The notes under the pieces are model-generated. The model was given only the letters and a program-made list of their open reading frames with translations, had not been told where the DNA came from and did not search any database. This document shows positions 35,384 to 44,207 of a stretch of 64,000 nucleotides of DNA, piece by piece. The stretch lies in the NCBI RefSeq assembly GCF_018310535.1, contig NZ_CP074103.1, forward strand, positions 434,001 to 498,000, in the 5' to 3' direction. The stretch's first letter is position 1. The number at the start of each line of letters is the position of its first letter. Source of the DNA: Streptomyces mirabilis (GTDB lineage: Bacteria > Actinomycetota > Actinomycetes > Streptomycetales > Streptomycetaceae). A program made the translations under genes and the position numbers.

Positions 35384-35759
35384 CCGCACACCTGGGCCGG
35401 GGGAGCGAGCCGACCTCGGCGGCGGCGATGGGGGAGTGGTGAGGGAATGGGCTACGCCGCGCCCTGGACGGCAAAAACTGCCACGGCGGCCTGCTCGGCG
35501 CCTCCAGCGCCTTGGTGAACGTCAAGGCGACGACGGCCGCCTCGTCGGTCAGCCGGCCGGGTGCCCCCACGCCGGCCGCGGCCACGGCGCGGGCAGCACG
35601 CCGGCCGGTCGCAGCATGACGTCTCTCGTCGGCGAAGCTCCCGTCAGGCGGGCCACGGGGGCAAGCCGTTTCCCGTCGTGCTGGTCGTTCAGGCACCGGG
35701 CGCCCGTGTGGCGGGAGAAGGTCTGGCCGGGCACCCGTAGCGCCCGTCATGATCACGGC
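35384..35759. other. Intergenic region, no gene recognised
   Basis: A minus-strand frame crosses most of these 376 bases but lacks a family or ribosome site. I see only the likely leaderless promoter of the next gene (CATGAT ending six bases before its ATG). Confidence 0.4.
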
Positions 35760-37046
35760 ATGGGTGCAAGCGCGTGGGACACCGAGACCAAGCGGCCGAT
35801 CTATGTCGATCTGGGCGTGGAGGGGCTACCGATCGGCCTGGCGGGCGGCCGGTACCTGTGCAGAGCCTGCGCGGATCCACTGATCCTCAGGGGCGCCCGG
35901 CCCGAAGCGAAGGTCACGCCGCACTTCTCCCACCAGGAAGGAGGTCCGTGCCGACTGGCAGAACGGGAAGCGCAGATCGACGCGGACGACCAGGTCGTCA
36001 TCCAGCTGAGCCACCAGATTCGCGCCCTGCCCGGCATCACCGGCTGCACCCTCGCCTCCCCCGGAGACGACCCTCACGACCCGATCGGACTCCCGCCGGT
36101 CGTCATCGCACAGTGCGGCGACACCGCCGTTGTCATCGAACGCCCCGGCACGCTGCCCAGCCCTCAGGCAGTCCGCCGACGCATCCTCGCGGTACGCGAG
36201 CACCACGCCGGAGCCGCACACGTCTGGTTCCTGCGCCGCGACCCTGGCCAATTCGGCCAACTCCCCAGCCACAAGGTCCGCCTGAGCGGACGGGACGTCG
36301 AGCACCAGCGTGTCGCCCCCACCGAGCAGCAGCTGGCCATCCTCGACGCCGGCGGCCATGTGTACTGGCTCGACGGGAAGCTCGTGCTGGTGCCCTACGG
36401 CTACCACGCCTTCCGGCACCCCGCCCGCCCCGAACAGGACTGGACGGCCTGGCCGAAATGGCCGCGCCACAAGGACCCCCGGGACGACTGGCGGATCAGC
36501 AAGCCCCGTCCGGCCCCCACCGCGGACTGCTGGGGCCTGGTCCCGATCGCCCTGTCCTCGCTGACCCGCACCCGGGCGGTCTTCCACCCCGCCGACGCGC
36601 ACAAGGTCATGGACGAGCTGTATGCCGCCCAGGAGGGCCGGCACCGCTGGCGCGACCGGCGAGCCCGCGAGGTGTACGCCGAGCGGCACGCTCCGCCCAC
36701 TCCTCAGCCCGCCGCGCCGATCCCGACGGCCGAAGCCCCCGCCACCGAGGCTGAGACAGATCAGCACACCGCCCCACAACTTCCGCAGCCGGCCGACCAG
36801 CACGATGCCGAGGCACCCCCGCGCGGGAACGTGACCCCGTCCGTCGCCTCGTCCGCGAACCTCGCGCCGGCCTTCCCACCTCCACCTGTGGCCCCGCCCA
36901 CGATTCCCCCGCCCCCACAGCTGCCCCCCGCGCCCCCCGCGCCCCCCGCGCCCCCCGCGCCCCCCGCGCCCCCCGCGCCCCGCGCGCCCCGGCAACGCCG
37001 ATGGGTAGACACCCTCCGCATGCTGCGCCGACGGCGTGAGCGTTGA
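35760..37046 (+). CDS. CoiA-like protein with proline-rich tail
   Basis: The N-terminus carries the competence-protein CoiA zinc signature: C34-x2-C37, an arginine loop and HFSH (55-58), with another Cys at 64. A nuclease-like core may follow (VVIERPGTL ... RILAVREHH), but the catalytic residues of CoiA are not clearly conserved. After about residue 300 the chain is low-complexity and ends in a run of (PPA) repeats and a basic tail. CoiA-type proteins act on incoming or recombining DNA. CATGAT six bases ahead of the ATG suggests a leaderless transcript. Confidence 0.65.
   Translation: MGASAWDTETKRPIYVDLGVEGLPIGLAGGRYLCRACADPLILRGARPEAKVTPHFSHQEGGPCRLAEREAQIDADDQVVIQLSHQIRALPGITGCTLASPGDDPHDPIGLPPVVIAQCGDTAVVIERPGTLPSPQAVRRRILAVREHHAGAAHVWFLRRDPGQFGQLPSHKVRLSGRDVEHQRVAPTEQQLAILDAGGHVYWLDGKLVLVPYGYHAFRHPARPEQDWTAWPKWPRHKDPRDDWRISKPRPAPTADCWGLVPIALSSLTRTRAVFHPADAHKVMDELYAAQEGRHRWRDRRAREVYAERHAPPTPQPAAPIPTAEAPATEAETDQHTAPQLPQPADQHDAEAPPRGNVTPSVASSANLAPAFPPPPVAPPTIPPPPQLPPAPPAPPAPPAPPAPPAPRAPRQRRWVDTLRMLRRRRER
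36924..36978. repeat. 9-base tandem repeat encoding a (PPA) tail
   Basis: About six copies of a CCCCCCGCG-type 9-mer are in frame and encode Ala-Pro-Pro repeats at the end of the CoiA-like protein. The number of copies is likely to vary between relatives. Confidence 0.85.
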
Positions 37047-37117
37047 CGAACTCCGGAAAAGCAGTGGGCCCGGTCCGAAGTCGTACCGATACTGGCGACG
37101 GAGGAAGTGAGGCGCCC

Positions 37118-38797
37118 ATGCCGCAAGTAGAACCGTGTGTGCTCGACGTGCTCACGGAAGCGGCGGCGAACGCCGCTTCCTGCGAGGACATCGCCGCCGT
37201 CCTCGCGGCCGCGGACACCGGCACGAACGCGGCCGCCGAGCAGCAGCGCGATGCGCTACTCGCCGCGCTGCGTCTCCGACCCGCCGGGACTGGCAGGGCG
37301 CAGACGTTCACCGGGATCGTCCTCGGCCGGCCGTCTGCGAGCCTGTCCGACGTCGCCGCCGACCAGATGGAGACCTGGAGCGCGTACGCCGAGGCCGTGA
37401 CCAACTCCTTTGTCCGGGGACGCCTCCATCACCTTCTGCTCGTCGCAGGACACGGTCGCAAGGTCGACCGCATCCGGGGCGCGGCCGCCGGGTACCTGGA
37501 CGCGGTGCCGCTTTTGCTCGCCGCCCGCAAGCGCTTCCCCGGCCTGGTGGGTGCGACCGAGTGTCTGCGCTGGGCCGGAGACCTCGCCCGGACCTATAAC
37601 CAGACCGACCTGTGCAAGCGCGTCACCGACGACACGGTCGCCCTGGCCGAGCGAGTCCTTGCCGCTCCCGAGGACGAGACGGCGATCATGGCCGATCTCC
37701 TGGAGGGGCTGCGTGTCCAGCGCTACGACATCACCGACTTCGCAGAACGCGCCGCCCGTCGGTACGCCGGCGATGTGCACGCCCGCGTCGGATTCCTCAA
37801 GCTGATACGGGCAGAAGCGTCCGAGTTCCGCCGAGTCGGCATCGACACCGAGATCGTCAGCGCCCTCCTCGACGCCGCCGATGCCGACACGGGGTTCCGT
37901 CGCCACAACCTGCTGACCCAGGCCGCGACCATCGCGCGGGATCGAGGTCTGCCCGAGCTGAGGGTGCGTGCCGAGATGGCCCTGCAACAGACCGATCCGG
38001 ACTCCCTGGGATGGACTCGAATCCGTCGCCCGCTCATCCCCCCGCCGGGACTTTTCGCCGGGGCCCGGGCGCACGTCGACGCCGCCCCAAGCCTGCGAGA
38101 CGCACTGTGGCGAACCGCGCAAGACGCCCATCCGGCGATGCGCGAGCACCCCGACGACGTGGGCCTCCTGGACGGTCTGCTCCGGATCCCGCGCACGCGC
38201 ATCAACACCGCCGGACCCGTCCAGGTCGCTCCGCCCGTCGCCGCCGCCGACGACCACCTCGTCGGACTGCAGGTCCTCGCGATGGACTTCCTCGGGCACC
38301 TCGCCGCCCATCAGCTCGACCACATCCACGAGCGCTTCGATCCGGACGAGGCCGAGCTGATCGGCGCCCTCGCCCATGACGCCGTCTTGCCAAAGGCGCG
38401 CGCCCGAACGCTGGCCTACGCCTTCCGGTACTTCTGGCTGGGGGAGTTCGACGCAGCGGTATGCATCGCCCTGCCTCAGGTGGAGCAGATCCTCAGACAG
38501 CTCCTGCGCTGGCAAGTCTCGATCTTGTCCGTGGCCAAGGGCGAGTCCCCCGGGACCGTCGACCAGCTGGGAGGACTCCTCCGCAGCATGCCGGCCGCCG
38601 GGTATCCCGCGGACTGGAGCCGCGCCCTGGAGCTGCTCCTGGTCGACCCCGACCGCGGGATGAACCTGCGCAACGACGTTTGCCACGGCCTGATCGACAC
38701 CCCGCCCAAGCACCGCGTCGCGCTCATCCTCCAGGCGGCGCTGTACCTGCTCAGCTACGCCCACGGGCATCGAACCCTCGCCCCGCCCGCTCCCTGA
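37118..38797 (+). CDS. Helical protein with C-terminal HEPN-type motif (DUF4209-like)
   Basis: The 559-residue protein is largely helical. Its last ~120 residues resemble DUF4209, ending in R518-N-D-V-C-H523-G, which fits the R-x4-6-H catalytic motif of HEPN RNases. HEPN proteins are common toxins or effectors in anti-phage systems. The ATG at 37118 follows GGAGGAAGTGAGG. It lies 71 bases after the CoiA-like gene and could share its transcript. Whether it cuts RNA is inference from a short motif. Confidence 0.65.
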   Translation: MPQVEPCVLDVLTEAAANAASCEDIAAVLAAADTGTNAAAEQQRDALLAALRLRPAGTGRAQTFTGIVLGRPSASLSDVAADQMETWSAYAEAVTNSFVRGRLHHLLLVAGHGRKVDRIRGAAAGYLDAVPLLLAARKRFPGLVGATECLRWAGDLARTYNQTDLCKRVTDDTVALAERVLAAPEDETAIMADLLEGLRVQRYDITDFAERAARRYAGDVHARVGFLKLIRAEASEFRRVGIDTEIVSALLDAADADTGFRRHNLLTQAATIARDRGLPELRVRAEMALQQTDPDSLGWTRIRRPLIPPPGLFAGARAHVDAAPSLRDALWRTAQDAHPAMREHPDDVGLLDGLLRIPRTRINTAGPVQVAPPVAAADDHLVGLQVLAMDFLGHLAAHQLDHIHERFDPDEAELIGALAHDAVLPKARARTLAYAFRYFWLGEFDAAVCIALPQVEQILRQLLRWQVSILSVAKGESPGTVDQLGGLLRSMPAAGYPADWSRALELLLVDPDRGMNLRNDVCHGLIDTPPKHRVALILQAALYLLSYAHGHRTLAPPAP

Positions 38798-38866
38798 GCG
38801 TCCGGCAAGTCTGAACCCGACGGGGGACGTCACCGCCTTCCGCGGTGAGGCGGATAGCGTGCGGGC

Positions 38867-39451
38867 ATGACGATGAGGGGGAAGCGGCGGGTCCTGTACC
38901 GGCAGGGCACTGGGTTCTGGCGGATGACGGCGAAGTGGGTTGTGGTCTTCGGGGCCCTGTACCTGATGGACGGGGGCCTGGTCCGATCGTGGGGCGACGC
39001 TCTGGTCTGGCCGATGATCGGGATCCTGCTGTGGGTGCCGTTCGGGATCGGCGTCGTCTGGTATCCGAAGAAGGACCAGCGGATCACGCTGACGACGCGC
39101 GAACTGCGTGTGCGGCGCAAGCGGCTGGCGATGGAGCAGGTGAACCTGCTGCACGTGGCGCGACTGTGGCTCGAAGGGCGGTCGACTGCCGACGACCAGC
39201 CGGTGCTGGAGTGGATACGGTTCGACTGGGTGGTGTGGGTTCCGCTCCAAGACGGCCGGGCGTTCGGCGTGGAGTTTCGCGACCCCGCCGCCTTCGCCAA
39301 GGTTTTCGGCGCCTTCGCGGTCGAGGCGTGCGGCGGGCCGGAGGTCGTCCGTGCTCGAGCTGCAGCAGCCACCTACCCGGAGCCGCGCGCGATGCGGCCC
39401 CGCTCCGCCGACGACGGCTCCTGGCTGGACGTCCTCGACATCTTCAGCTGA
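38867..39451 (+). CDS. Membrane protein with cytoplasmic PH-like tail, leaderless start
   Basis: The 194-residue protein has a basic N-terminus, two hydrophobic helices (about 22-60) and a beta-rich C-terminal domain (RITLTTRELRVRRKRLAMEQ) like bacterial pleckstrin-type folds. No specific family is recognised. TAGCGT at 38855-38860 lies six bases before the ATG, the arrangement of leaderless Streptomyces promoters. Confidence 0.65.
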   Translation: MTMRGKRRVLYRQGTGFWRMTAKWVVVFGALYLMDGGLVRSWGDALVWPMIGILLWVPFGIGVVWYPKKDQRITLTTRELRVRRKRLAMEQVNLLHVARLWLEGRSTADDQPVLEWIRFDWVVWVPLQDGRAFGVEFRDPAAFAKVFGAFAVEACGGPEVVRARAAAATYPEPRAMRPRSADDGSWLDVLDIFS

Positions 39452-39768
39452 GAGCCGGAGCTGCGCGGCATGGGCAGCGGTCCGTGAGAGGCGCGGAGAA
39501 CTACACAGGGTCGGCGTTCTGGCCGACCCTGCCCGGGCTCTTCCGCGGTCAGGAGCGAGAGGCGACAACCCCCTGGACGGCGTACGCAATCGTCGGTGAG
39601 ACGAAAGCAAGCCGGCAGCCTGCGATGGGACTCGCTCAACGCCCAGTGCGACGCACCCTTCGCCCAGCGTCCGAACGAGCTTGGAAACTCGTTTGCTCCG
39701 ACTGTCACACCGCGCGTCGTCCGCACACCTGTAGCAGGTGACAGCGGACCTCACAGCGGGAGTTGCAC
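39452..39768. other. Intergenic region with operator-like inverted repeat
   Basis: No gene is supported in these 317 bases. Near the 3' end CACCTG-TAG-CAGGTG (39725-39739) is a short inverted repeat placed where a promoter for the next gene would be. Confidence 0.4.
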
Positions 39769-41844
39769 GTGCCTGACACCCTCACCCCGTACACGCCCCG
39801 ACAGCAGTGGGGCCTTCGCACGACCGACGCGGTCCTTGACCCGGTCGCCCTGCGCCAGATGGCCACGGGTGAGTCCGAGGAGACCGCCCGAGCCGAGCTC
39901 ACGGACGCCCAGCACCTCATCTCGGCGCCCACCCCCGGACAGGCCCGAGGCGAGGCACGGGTCTTCCAGGCACTCATCACCGCCTACGGCCGCCACCGCC
40001 CCATACTCACCGGCGGCCCGTTCGGCATCCGCAGTCTCACCCCCCGCACCGACGAACTGGTGGTGAGGATCGCGCCCTCCCAGGTAGATCGGTGGATCGA
40101 CGCCCTCGCCTACCGGCAGGGCGGGACCGGCGTCGCAGGACTGCGCTGGGCCGGCCGGCGAGACGGGATCATCCTGACCTTGCCCGGAACGAAGATGCTC
40201 CTCGCCGAAATCAGCGAGAGCGACTGGCGTGCTGCCCTCGGACGCCGGACCGCCGACCAGAGCAGCCTCATGCCGCACTGGATCCCCCAGCTCCCCGGCG
40301 AGGCCGAGCACACCGCCACCGAGGACGCCGAACTCGCCGGCGCCTGCGACCACCTCTGCGCCACCTTGCGCCGGATCCGGCTTGTCGACGCCCTCACCCG
40401 CGGGAGCGGTCACGTCCACCTGTTCACCACCCGCCACCACGGCGACCTCCACCTGATCGAGGCGTGCGAGGCCACCCCCACCGTCCTGCCGTTGTGGACC
40501 TCTCGGTCCCTGCCCCTGGCGCTGTGGCCCGCCGGCCCGATCCCCGCCCCGGGCCCGATGGACCCGCGCACTGCTGTGCTCGACCTCCTCACCGAGATCG
40601 AACCCGCCCACGCCCCCTCCAGCGCCGCCGACCACCGCGCCGCCCGCGCCCTGTGCCACCTCACCGGCCTGAGCACCGCCCCCGTCCTTGTCCAGGCCGC
40701 CGAGCACGTTCTCGACGTCGCCACCCACGTCCTCGCCGACCCCGCCCACGCCAGCGTCTACGCCTCCGGTGGCTGGGCAGGCAGCTGCCGCACGTATCCC
40801 CAAGGCACCGTCCACGGCACCGACCCCTGCCTCCCGCCCGGCGCCGAGAAAGTCACCGACCTCCCCGAGGACGCACTCCAGCGCCTCGGCAGGCACTTCT
40901 CCAGCCGATCCTCCGACACCTCGCGCGCCGACCTCGTCAACGCCGGCCAGGAAGAACTCGTCCACCTGCTCGACTGGGCGCTCGCCGCCGCGACCCGCCC
41001 CACCAGTCGTCTGGACTGGAACCCCAATGAGGCCGACGGCACGCTTCAGCACAGGCAGCAGCTGCCCGACCGCGACGGCACCCTGACCCTGACCGCCAGC
41101 ACCACCGGCGTCTACCGCGTCAGCCTGGAAGCACTCGGCCTGAGCGACCTCGCCGACGAGGACGACACCATGGAATGGGAACGCGAGGCCGCCCCCTCGC
41201 AGAGCGCCGCCGTCCTGCTGGCCGAACACACCGCGATCGAGGCGGCGGTCTGCCTGCCCTTCCAGCGCGAGCACCGCAAGCAGCGCCTCCTGCTGCCCAG
41301 TACGGTGTCGGCCGCGGTCGAGCCCACGATCCGGTCCGTCATCGCCGGAGCCGATCACGTCCTGGGGTTCTTCACCCTCGCCAGCGTCCTCGGCCGCCTC
41401 CACGACCGCGTCGGCCTCACCCAGGGAGCAACCGACGGCCACTGGCGCACCGATCCTCACTCCGACACCCCGCGCGACTACCCGGCCACCCTCACCGCTC
41501 TCATCAGCGACTGGTTCGAGCTCCCCTCACCCCACCACGGCGAAGCCGCCAACACCGCCGCGGTCGACAGCCCCACCTACCTCCGCCACCTCGCCGCCCA
41601 CCGCGCAGCGCTCGACCCGTTCGTCACCCGCTACCTCGCCGCAGCCGACAGCCTCACCGGCGCGCGCACTGTCGAAGAGCGCCACGTAGCCGGCTTCGCA
41701 GCCCTGCGCACCACCGACCTTTCCGCCCTGGCCTGCACGGAGGTCCGCCCCGTCCGCGAAGGACTCCTCCGCCTGATCAAGACGATGCCCCAGGACCCCG
41801 CCCACCTGACCGCCTGGTACGAACGCCACCTCGACCAGGTCTGA
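39769..41844 (+). CDS. Unrecognised 691-residue protein
   Basis: I do not recognise a family. The chain is rich in Ala, His, Asp and Leu, without membrane segments or signal peptide, and has mixed helical and beta regions. The GTG at 39769 follows GGGAG. A TTG six bases earlier is possible. It is followed 35 bases later by a smaller gene that may be co-transcribed. It precedes the divergent SNF2 locus by about 2.4 kb. Confidence 0.7.
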   Translation: MPDTLTPYTPRQQWGLRTTDAVLDPVALRQMATGESEETARAELTDAQHLISAPTPGQARGEARVFQALITAYGRHRPILTGGPFGIRSLTPRTDELVVRIAPSQVDRWIDALAYRQGGTGVAGLRWAGRRDGIILTLPGTKMLLAEISESDWRAALGRRTADQSSLMPHWIPQLPGEAEHTATEDAELAGACDHLCATLRRIRLVDALTRGSGHVHLFTTRHHGDLHLIEACEATPTVLPLWTSRSLPLALWPAGPIPAPGPMDPRTAVLDLLTEIEPAHAPSSAADHRAARALCHLTGLSTAPVLVQAAEHVLDVATHVLADPAHASVYASGGWAGSCRTYPQGTVHGTDPCLPPGAEKVTDLPEDALQRLGRHFSSRSSDTSRADLVNAGQEELVHLLDWALAAATRPTSRLDWNPNEADGTLQHRQQLPDRDGTLTLTASTTGVYRVSLEALGLSDLADEDDTMEWEREAAPSQSAAVLLAEHTAIEAAVCLPFQREHRKQRLLLPSTVSAAVEPTIRSVIAGADHVLGFFTLASVLGRLHDRVGLTQGATDGHWRTDPHSDTPRDYPATLTALISDWFELPSPHHGEAANTAAVDSPTYLRHLAAHRAALDPFVTRYLAAADSLTGARTVEERHVAGFAALRTTDLSALACTEVRPVREGLLRLIKTMPQDPAHLTAWYERHLDQV

Positions 41845-41879
41845 TCCCCGTCGACCCTTGCAAGAAGGAGAGCCCCACG

Positions 41880-42359
41880 ATGAGTGAGCAACTGCCCGAC
41901 CTGGCCATGTTCATAGGCCCCCTGGGGCGCGGGAAGACGCCGCTGCCGGCTGACGCCGATGCTGGCCAGCTCGCGGCCGTGCTGAGGCGCGCCCTGCACA
42001 CCGTCGAATGCCGCGAACTCGGGCCAGCCGCCGCCGAGCAGACGTTCGGACCGTTCGCAGACACCACGGAAGGCCGGATGACCGTGTTCATGGACGAGGA
42101 CCAGCTTCGGGCCGACCATCGCGGCCACGAAGAGCTCCACCAACTGGCGCGAGCGGTCCGTGATCGAGGGCCGGCCGTGGACGTCGTCTTGGCGCCACTC
42201 AAGCCGTCCGTGCTGCTCCTGGACGAGATGACCCACGTCGTCGGCAAGAGCGCCGGGTCGGCCTCGGGCACCGGCAGGGCCGGGACAGGCCGGTTGTACG
42301 AGCTGCGGCCGGTCTTGCCGTACTCGGGCGCTGTCCGCGTGGCGGCGGGCGAGCGGTGA
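41880..42359 (+). CDS. 159-residue protein with degenerate P-loop, possible ATPase fragment
   Basis: AAGAAGGAGAG gives a strong ribosome site. The chain contains GPLGRGKT near the N-terminus, which matches GxxxxGKT, then EGRMTVFMDEDQLRADHR and, near residue 115, LLLDEM, which could act as Walker B. The two halves of a P-loop ATPase are therefore present in a protein that is too short, so a trimmed relative of a larger plasmid ATPase (for example a DNA translocase) is one reading. Activity is doubtful. Confidence 0.6.
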   Translation: MSEQLPDLAMFIGPLGRGKTPLPADADAGQLAAVLRRALHTVECRELGPAAAEQTFGPFADTTEGRMTVFMDEDQLRADHRGHEELHQLARAVRDRGPAVDVVLAPLKPSVLLLDEMTHVVGKSAGSASGTGRAGTGRLYELRPVLPYSGAVRVAAGER

Positions 42360-42512
42360 GAGCAGCGGGCCCCGGCGCGGCGGATCCGGAAGGCCGAGAC
42401 AGCGAACGTGTGCCCGCGGCGCCGCTGAAGGGCGGAGTGCCGCCTTGCAGCCGATCAGCAGCGAAGAGAGCCTGACCTGCAGGCACGGCCCAGGGAAATC
42501 CTCTCGGACCGT

Positions 42513-42524
42513 AGATTCGAATCT
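42513..42524. promoter_or_regulatory. Perfect 12-base palindrome upstream of a small ORF
   Basis: AGATTCGAATCT lies 73 bases before the 66-residue ORF, in a locally AT-richer segment. A TACGCT that could be a -10 box follows. It could be an operator site. Confidence 0.45.
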
Positions 42525-42597
42525 GGGTACGCTTTCGCAGCCGGCCCATGTGCCGGCCTTGGAGCGGGTAGGGCCCGCGACGCATCAGGGGGAGCAG

Positions 42598-42798
42598 ATG
42601 ACCACCACGAAGACATCAGGCACGGCAGCACCCGCGCCCGCTCACACTTCGGGCATGCCCGTCGCCTTGTTCAGCGACGAGGCATCCGCCGTGATGACGC
42701 CCGTGCCCGGCTCGGGCCAGCGCCTGCCGCGGCCGTTGGACACCCTGAAATGGCAGGCGCCCCCTGCACTGGAAGGCATCGACGACGACTCGCAGTGA
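42598..42798 (+). CDS. Small 66-residue protein
   Basis: GGGGGAGCAG directly precedes the ATG, a strong ribosome site for so short an ORF. The sequence is hydrophilic, Thr/Ala/Pro-rich, with a short core (MPVALFSDEASAV) and an acidic end. It could be a peptide precursor, a small regulator or an unstructured protein. No modifying enzyme is adjacent. The gene sits alone between a palindrome and a convergent operon. Confidence 0.55.
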   Translation: MTTTKTSGTAAPAPAHTSGMPVALFSDEASAVMTPVPGSGQRLPRPLDTLKWQAPPALEGIDDDSQ

Positions 42799-42818
42799 CC
42801 ACAACGCGAGGGTGGCCC

Positions 42819-42842
42819 GGTGCCGTGGATCTCCACGACACC
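42819..42842. terminator. Shared hairpin between convergent genes
   Basis: An 11-bp stem with one mismatch (42819-42829 with 42832-42842) lies between the stop of the 66-residue ORF and the stop of the convergent minus-strand gene, so it may serve both. Confidence 0.5.
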
Positions 42843-42858
42843 GAGCCACGAAGGCCGG

Positions 42859-43248
42859 TCACTCGGCCCGGGTGCTCCAGCCGAAGAAGAGCCAGCTCGG
42901 CTCGGGTCCGGCGGCATCGAGCAGCAGCGCTCCGGCGCCGCCCAGCCGGACGCACGGGGCGTCATCCTCGATCAGGCGGTCGGCCAGCCACTCGGCATCG
43001 TCTTCGTTCAGGGGTTCTCCGTCGGAGGGCGACGATGGGTCGTGGGAGGCGTTGAAGTAGCCCGCCGCGACGGCGTGCAGCGCGGCGCGTTCGCGTACGA
43101 CGGTGACGCGGTCCACCTTCGTCAGGTCCGCGCGGGGCGAGAACAGGTCGACCGGGAGTTCTCGGTCTGCGGCGGCGTAGAGGGCGAAGGCGTTCTCGGG
43201 CGTGGCGCCGCTCGCGATGAAGCGGAACAGCATGGGGAACGGGTGCAT
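42859..43248 (-). CDS. Unrecognised 129-residue acidic protein, second gene of operon 3
   Basis: The ATG follows AAGGAG at good spacing. The N-terminal half is helical (LFRFIASGATPENAFALYAAAD). The C-terminal half is acidic and ends in WLFFGWSTRAE. No family is recognised. It is read with the upstream 210-residue gene from promoter site 3. Confidence 0.65.
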   Translation of the reverse strand: MHPFPMLFRFIASGATPENAFALYAAADRELPVDLFSPRADLTKVDRVTVVRERAALHAVAAGYFNASHDPSSPSDGEPLNEDDAEWLADRLIEDDAPCVRLGGAGALLLDAAGPEPSWLFFGWSTRAE

Positions 43249-43310
43249 GGCACTCCTTGGGTGGGGCCCGGCCGCCGGGAGGGTTGTCCCGCGGCCGGGA
43301 CGGGTGATGA

Positions 43311-43943
43311 TCAGGCGGGCCGACCGGGAATGACCTGTTCGCCGTTGCGCATGGCGTGCATGATGCGGGCCAGTGCGACGGAGACGGTTCCTTCCGGCCC
43401 CGCCGCGTCGTCCCGCCCACCGGCGACCCGTACGTCCGCCTCTCCACCCCGCTGACGCTTCACGTGGAAGGTGCGCTGGTTGAGATCGACGGCGTGCACG
43501 AGCCGGACTTCCCGCCGGTTGGGCAGCAGATGGTTCACCCGCATGCCCGTCTGCCGGAGCCGCTCCACCGCCGGGGGCAGCGGGACGGTCGTGTCGCGCA
43601 TCCAGCCCTCAAACATGAACCCGACCGCGCAGACGGGCGCCTGAGCCGCGTCGGCGGGCAGGAGAAGGTCCGGGACGGGCGGCAGCGAGCTGCTCAACCC
43701 ACTCAAGGCATCAGCGGGGTTGACGCCGCCGGGGTTCCAGATGGCCTCGGGATACAGAGCCGTCTCCACCCGATCGCCGGGCAGCAGCCGCAGCGTGAAG
43801 AGGCGGGAGGGACGGTTCCACCCCTCCTGTTCACCGCACTGGGCCTCGATCGCCACGATGGCGGCGGCGATGGTGTTGGCGTGTGGATCGTCCGCCGAAA
43901 CGAGGGGAGCGGAGAACGTGAAGTCGCGGGGCTTCCTGGACAT
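43311..43943 (-). CDS. Unrecognised 210-residue protein, first gene of operon 3
   Basis: The chain has no membrane segments. The N-terminus is a short Asp/Ala-rich helix, followed by beta-rich segments (LFTLRLLPGDRV ... VCAVGFMFEGW) and a C-terminal basic region. The ATG at 43943 is the first after the predicted promoter leader. The upstream open frame to 44138 crosses that promoter and is rejected. The function is unknown. Confidence 0.65.
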   Translation of the reverse strand: MSRKPRDFTFSAPLVSADDPHANTIAAAIVAIEAQCGEQEGWNRPSRLFTLRLLPGDRVETALYPEAIWNPGGVNPADALSGLSSSLPPVPDLLLPADAAQAPVCAVGFMFEGWMRDTTVPLPPAVERLRQTGMRVNHLLPNRREVRLVHAVDLNQRTFHVKRQRGGEADVRVAGGRDDAAGPEGTVSVALARIMHAMRNGEQVIPGRPA

Positions 43944-44042
43944 GGCAAACGCGCCTTTCCGTGCAGCCGTAGCCGAGTACGGCCGCGCTGATGCGGTGGA
44001 GGAGGAAGGGAAAGAAGCCGGAGAGCCCGGCTCGATACGACC

Positions 44043-44073
44043 AAAGTACATCCTGAAATATGAATACGCAACA
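44043..44073 (-). promoter_or_regulatory. Conserved promoter motif, site 3
   Basis: On the minus strand TTGCGT (44066-44071) and TACTTT (44043-44048) are 17 bases apart. The core 44047-44073 aligns with sites 1 and 2. It reads into the 210-residue gene, divergently from the dsRBD-SNF2 gene. Confidence 0.75.
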
Positions 44074-44207
44074 CACGTTTGGCCTTGACCGCCTCCTCGG
44101 ACGGTGACGGACGAGGCTGCCTGGCGTGTGTATGGCACCGAGCTGACGCACCCGCAGGTGACAATGGGGGCGGTCTCGACGGCGTCCGGTTACTGGGGGA
44201 GTGCTCT

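Noticed and set aside
35304..35756. 150-codon minus-strand frame in the gap before the CoiA-like gene.
   Set aside because: It overlaps the end of the zinc-repeat nuclease gene and shows no family or start signal.
36924..36978. Tandem 9-base repeat considered as CRISPR-like.
   Set aside because: Units are contiguous and in frame as a Pro/Ala tail. There are no spacers.
37256..39754. 832-codon minus-strand frame opposite the HEPN-motif gene.
   Set aside because: It crosses intergenic regions and a membrane-protein gene and has no recognisable domain.
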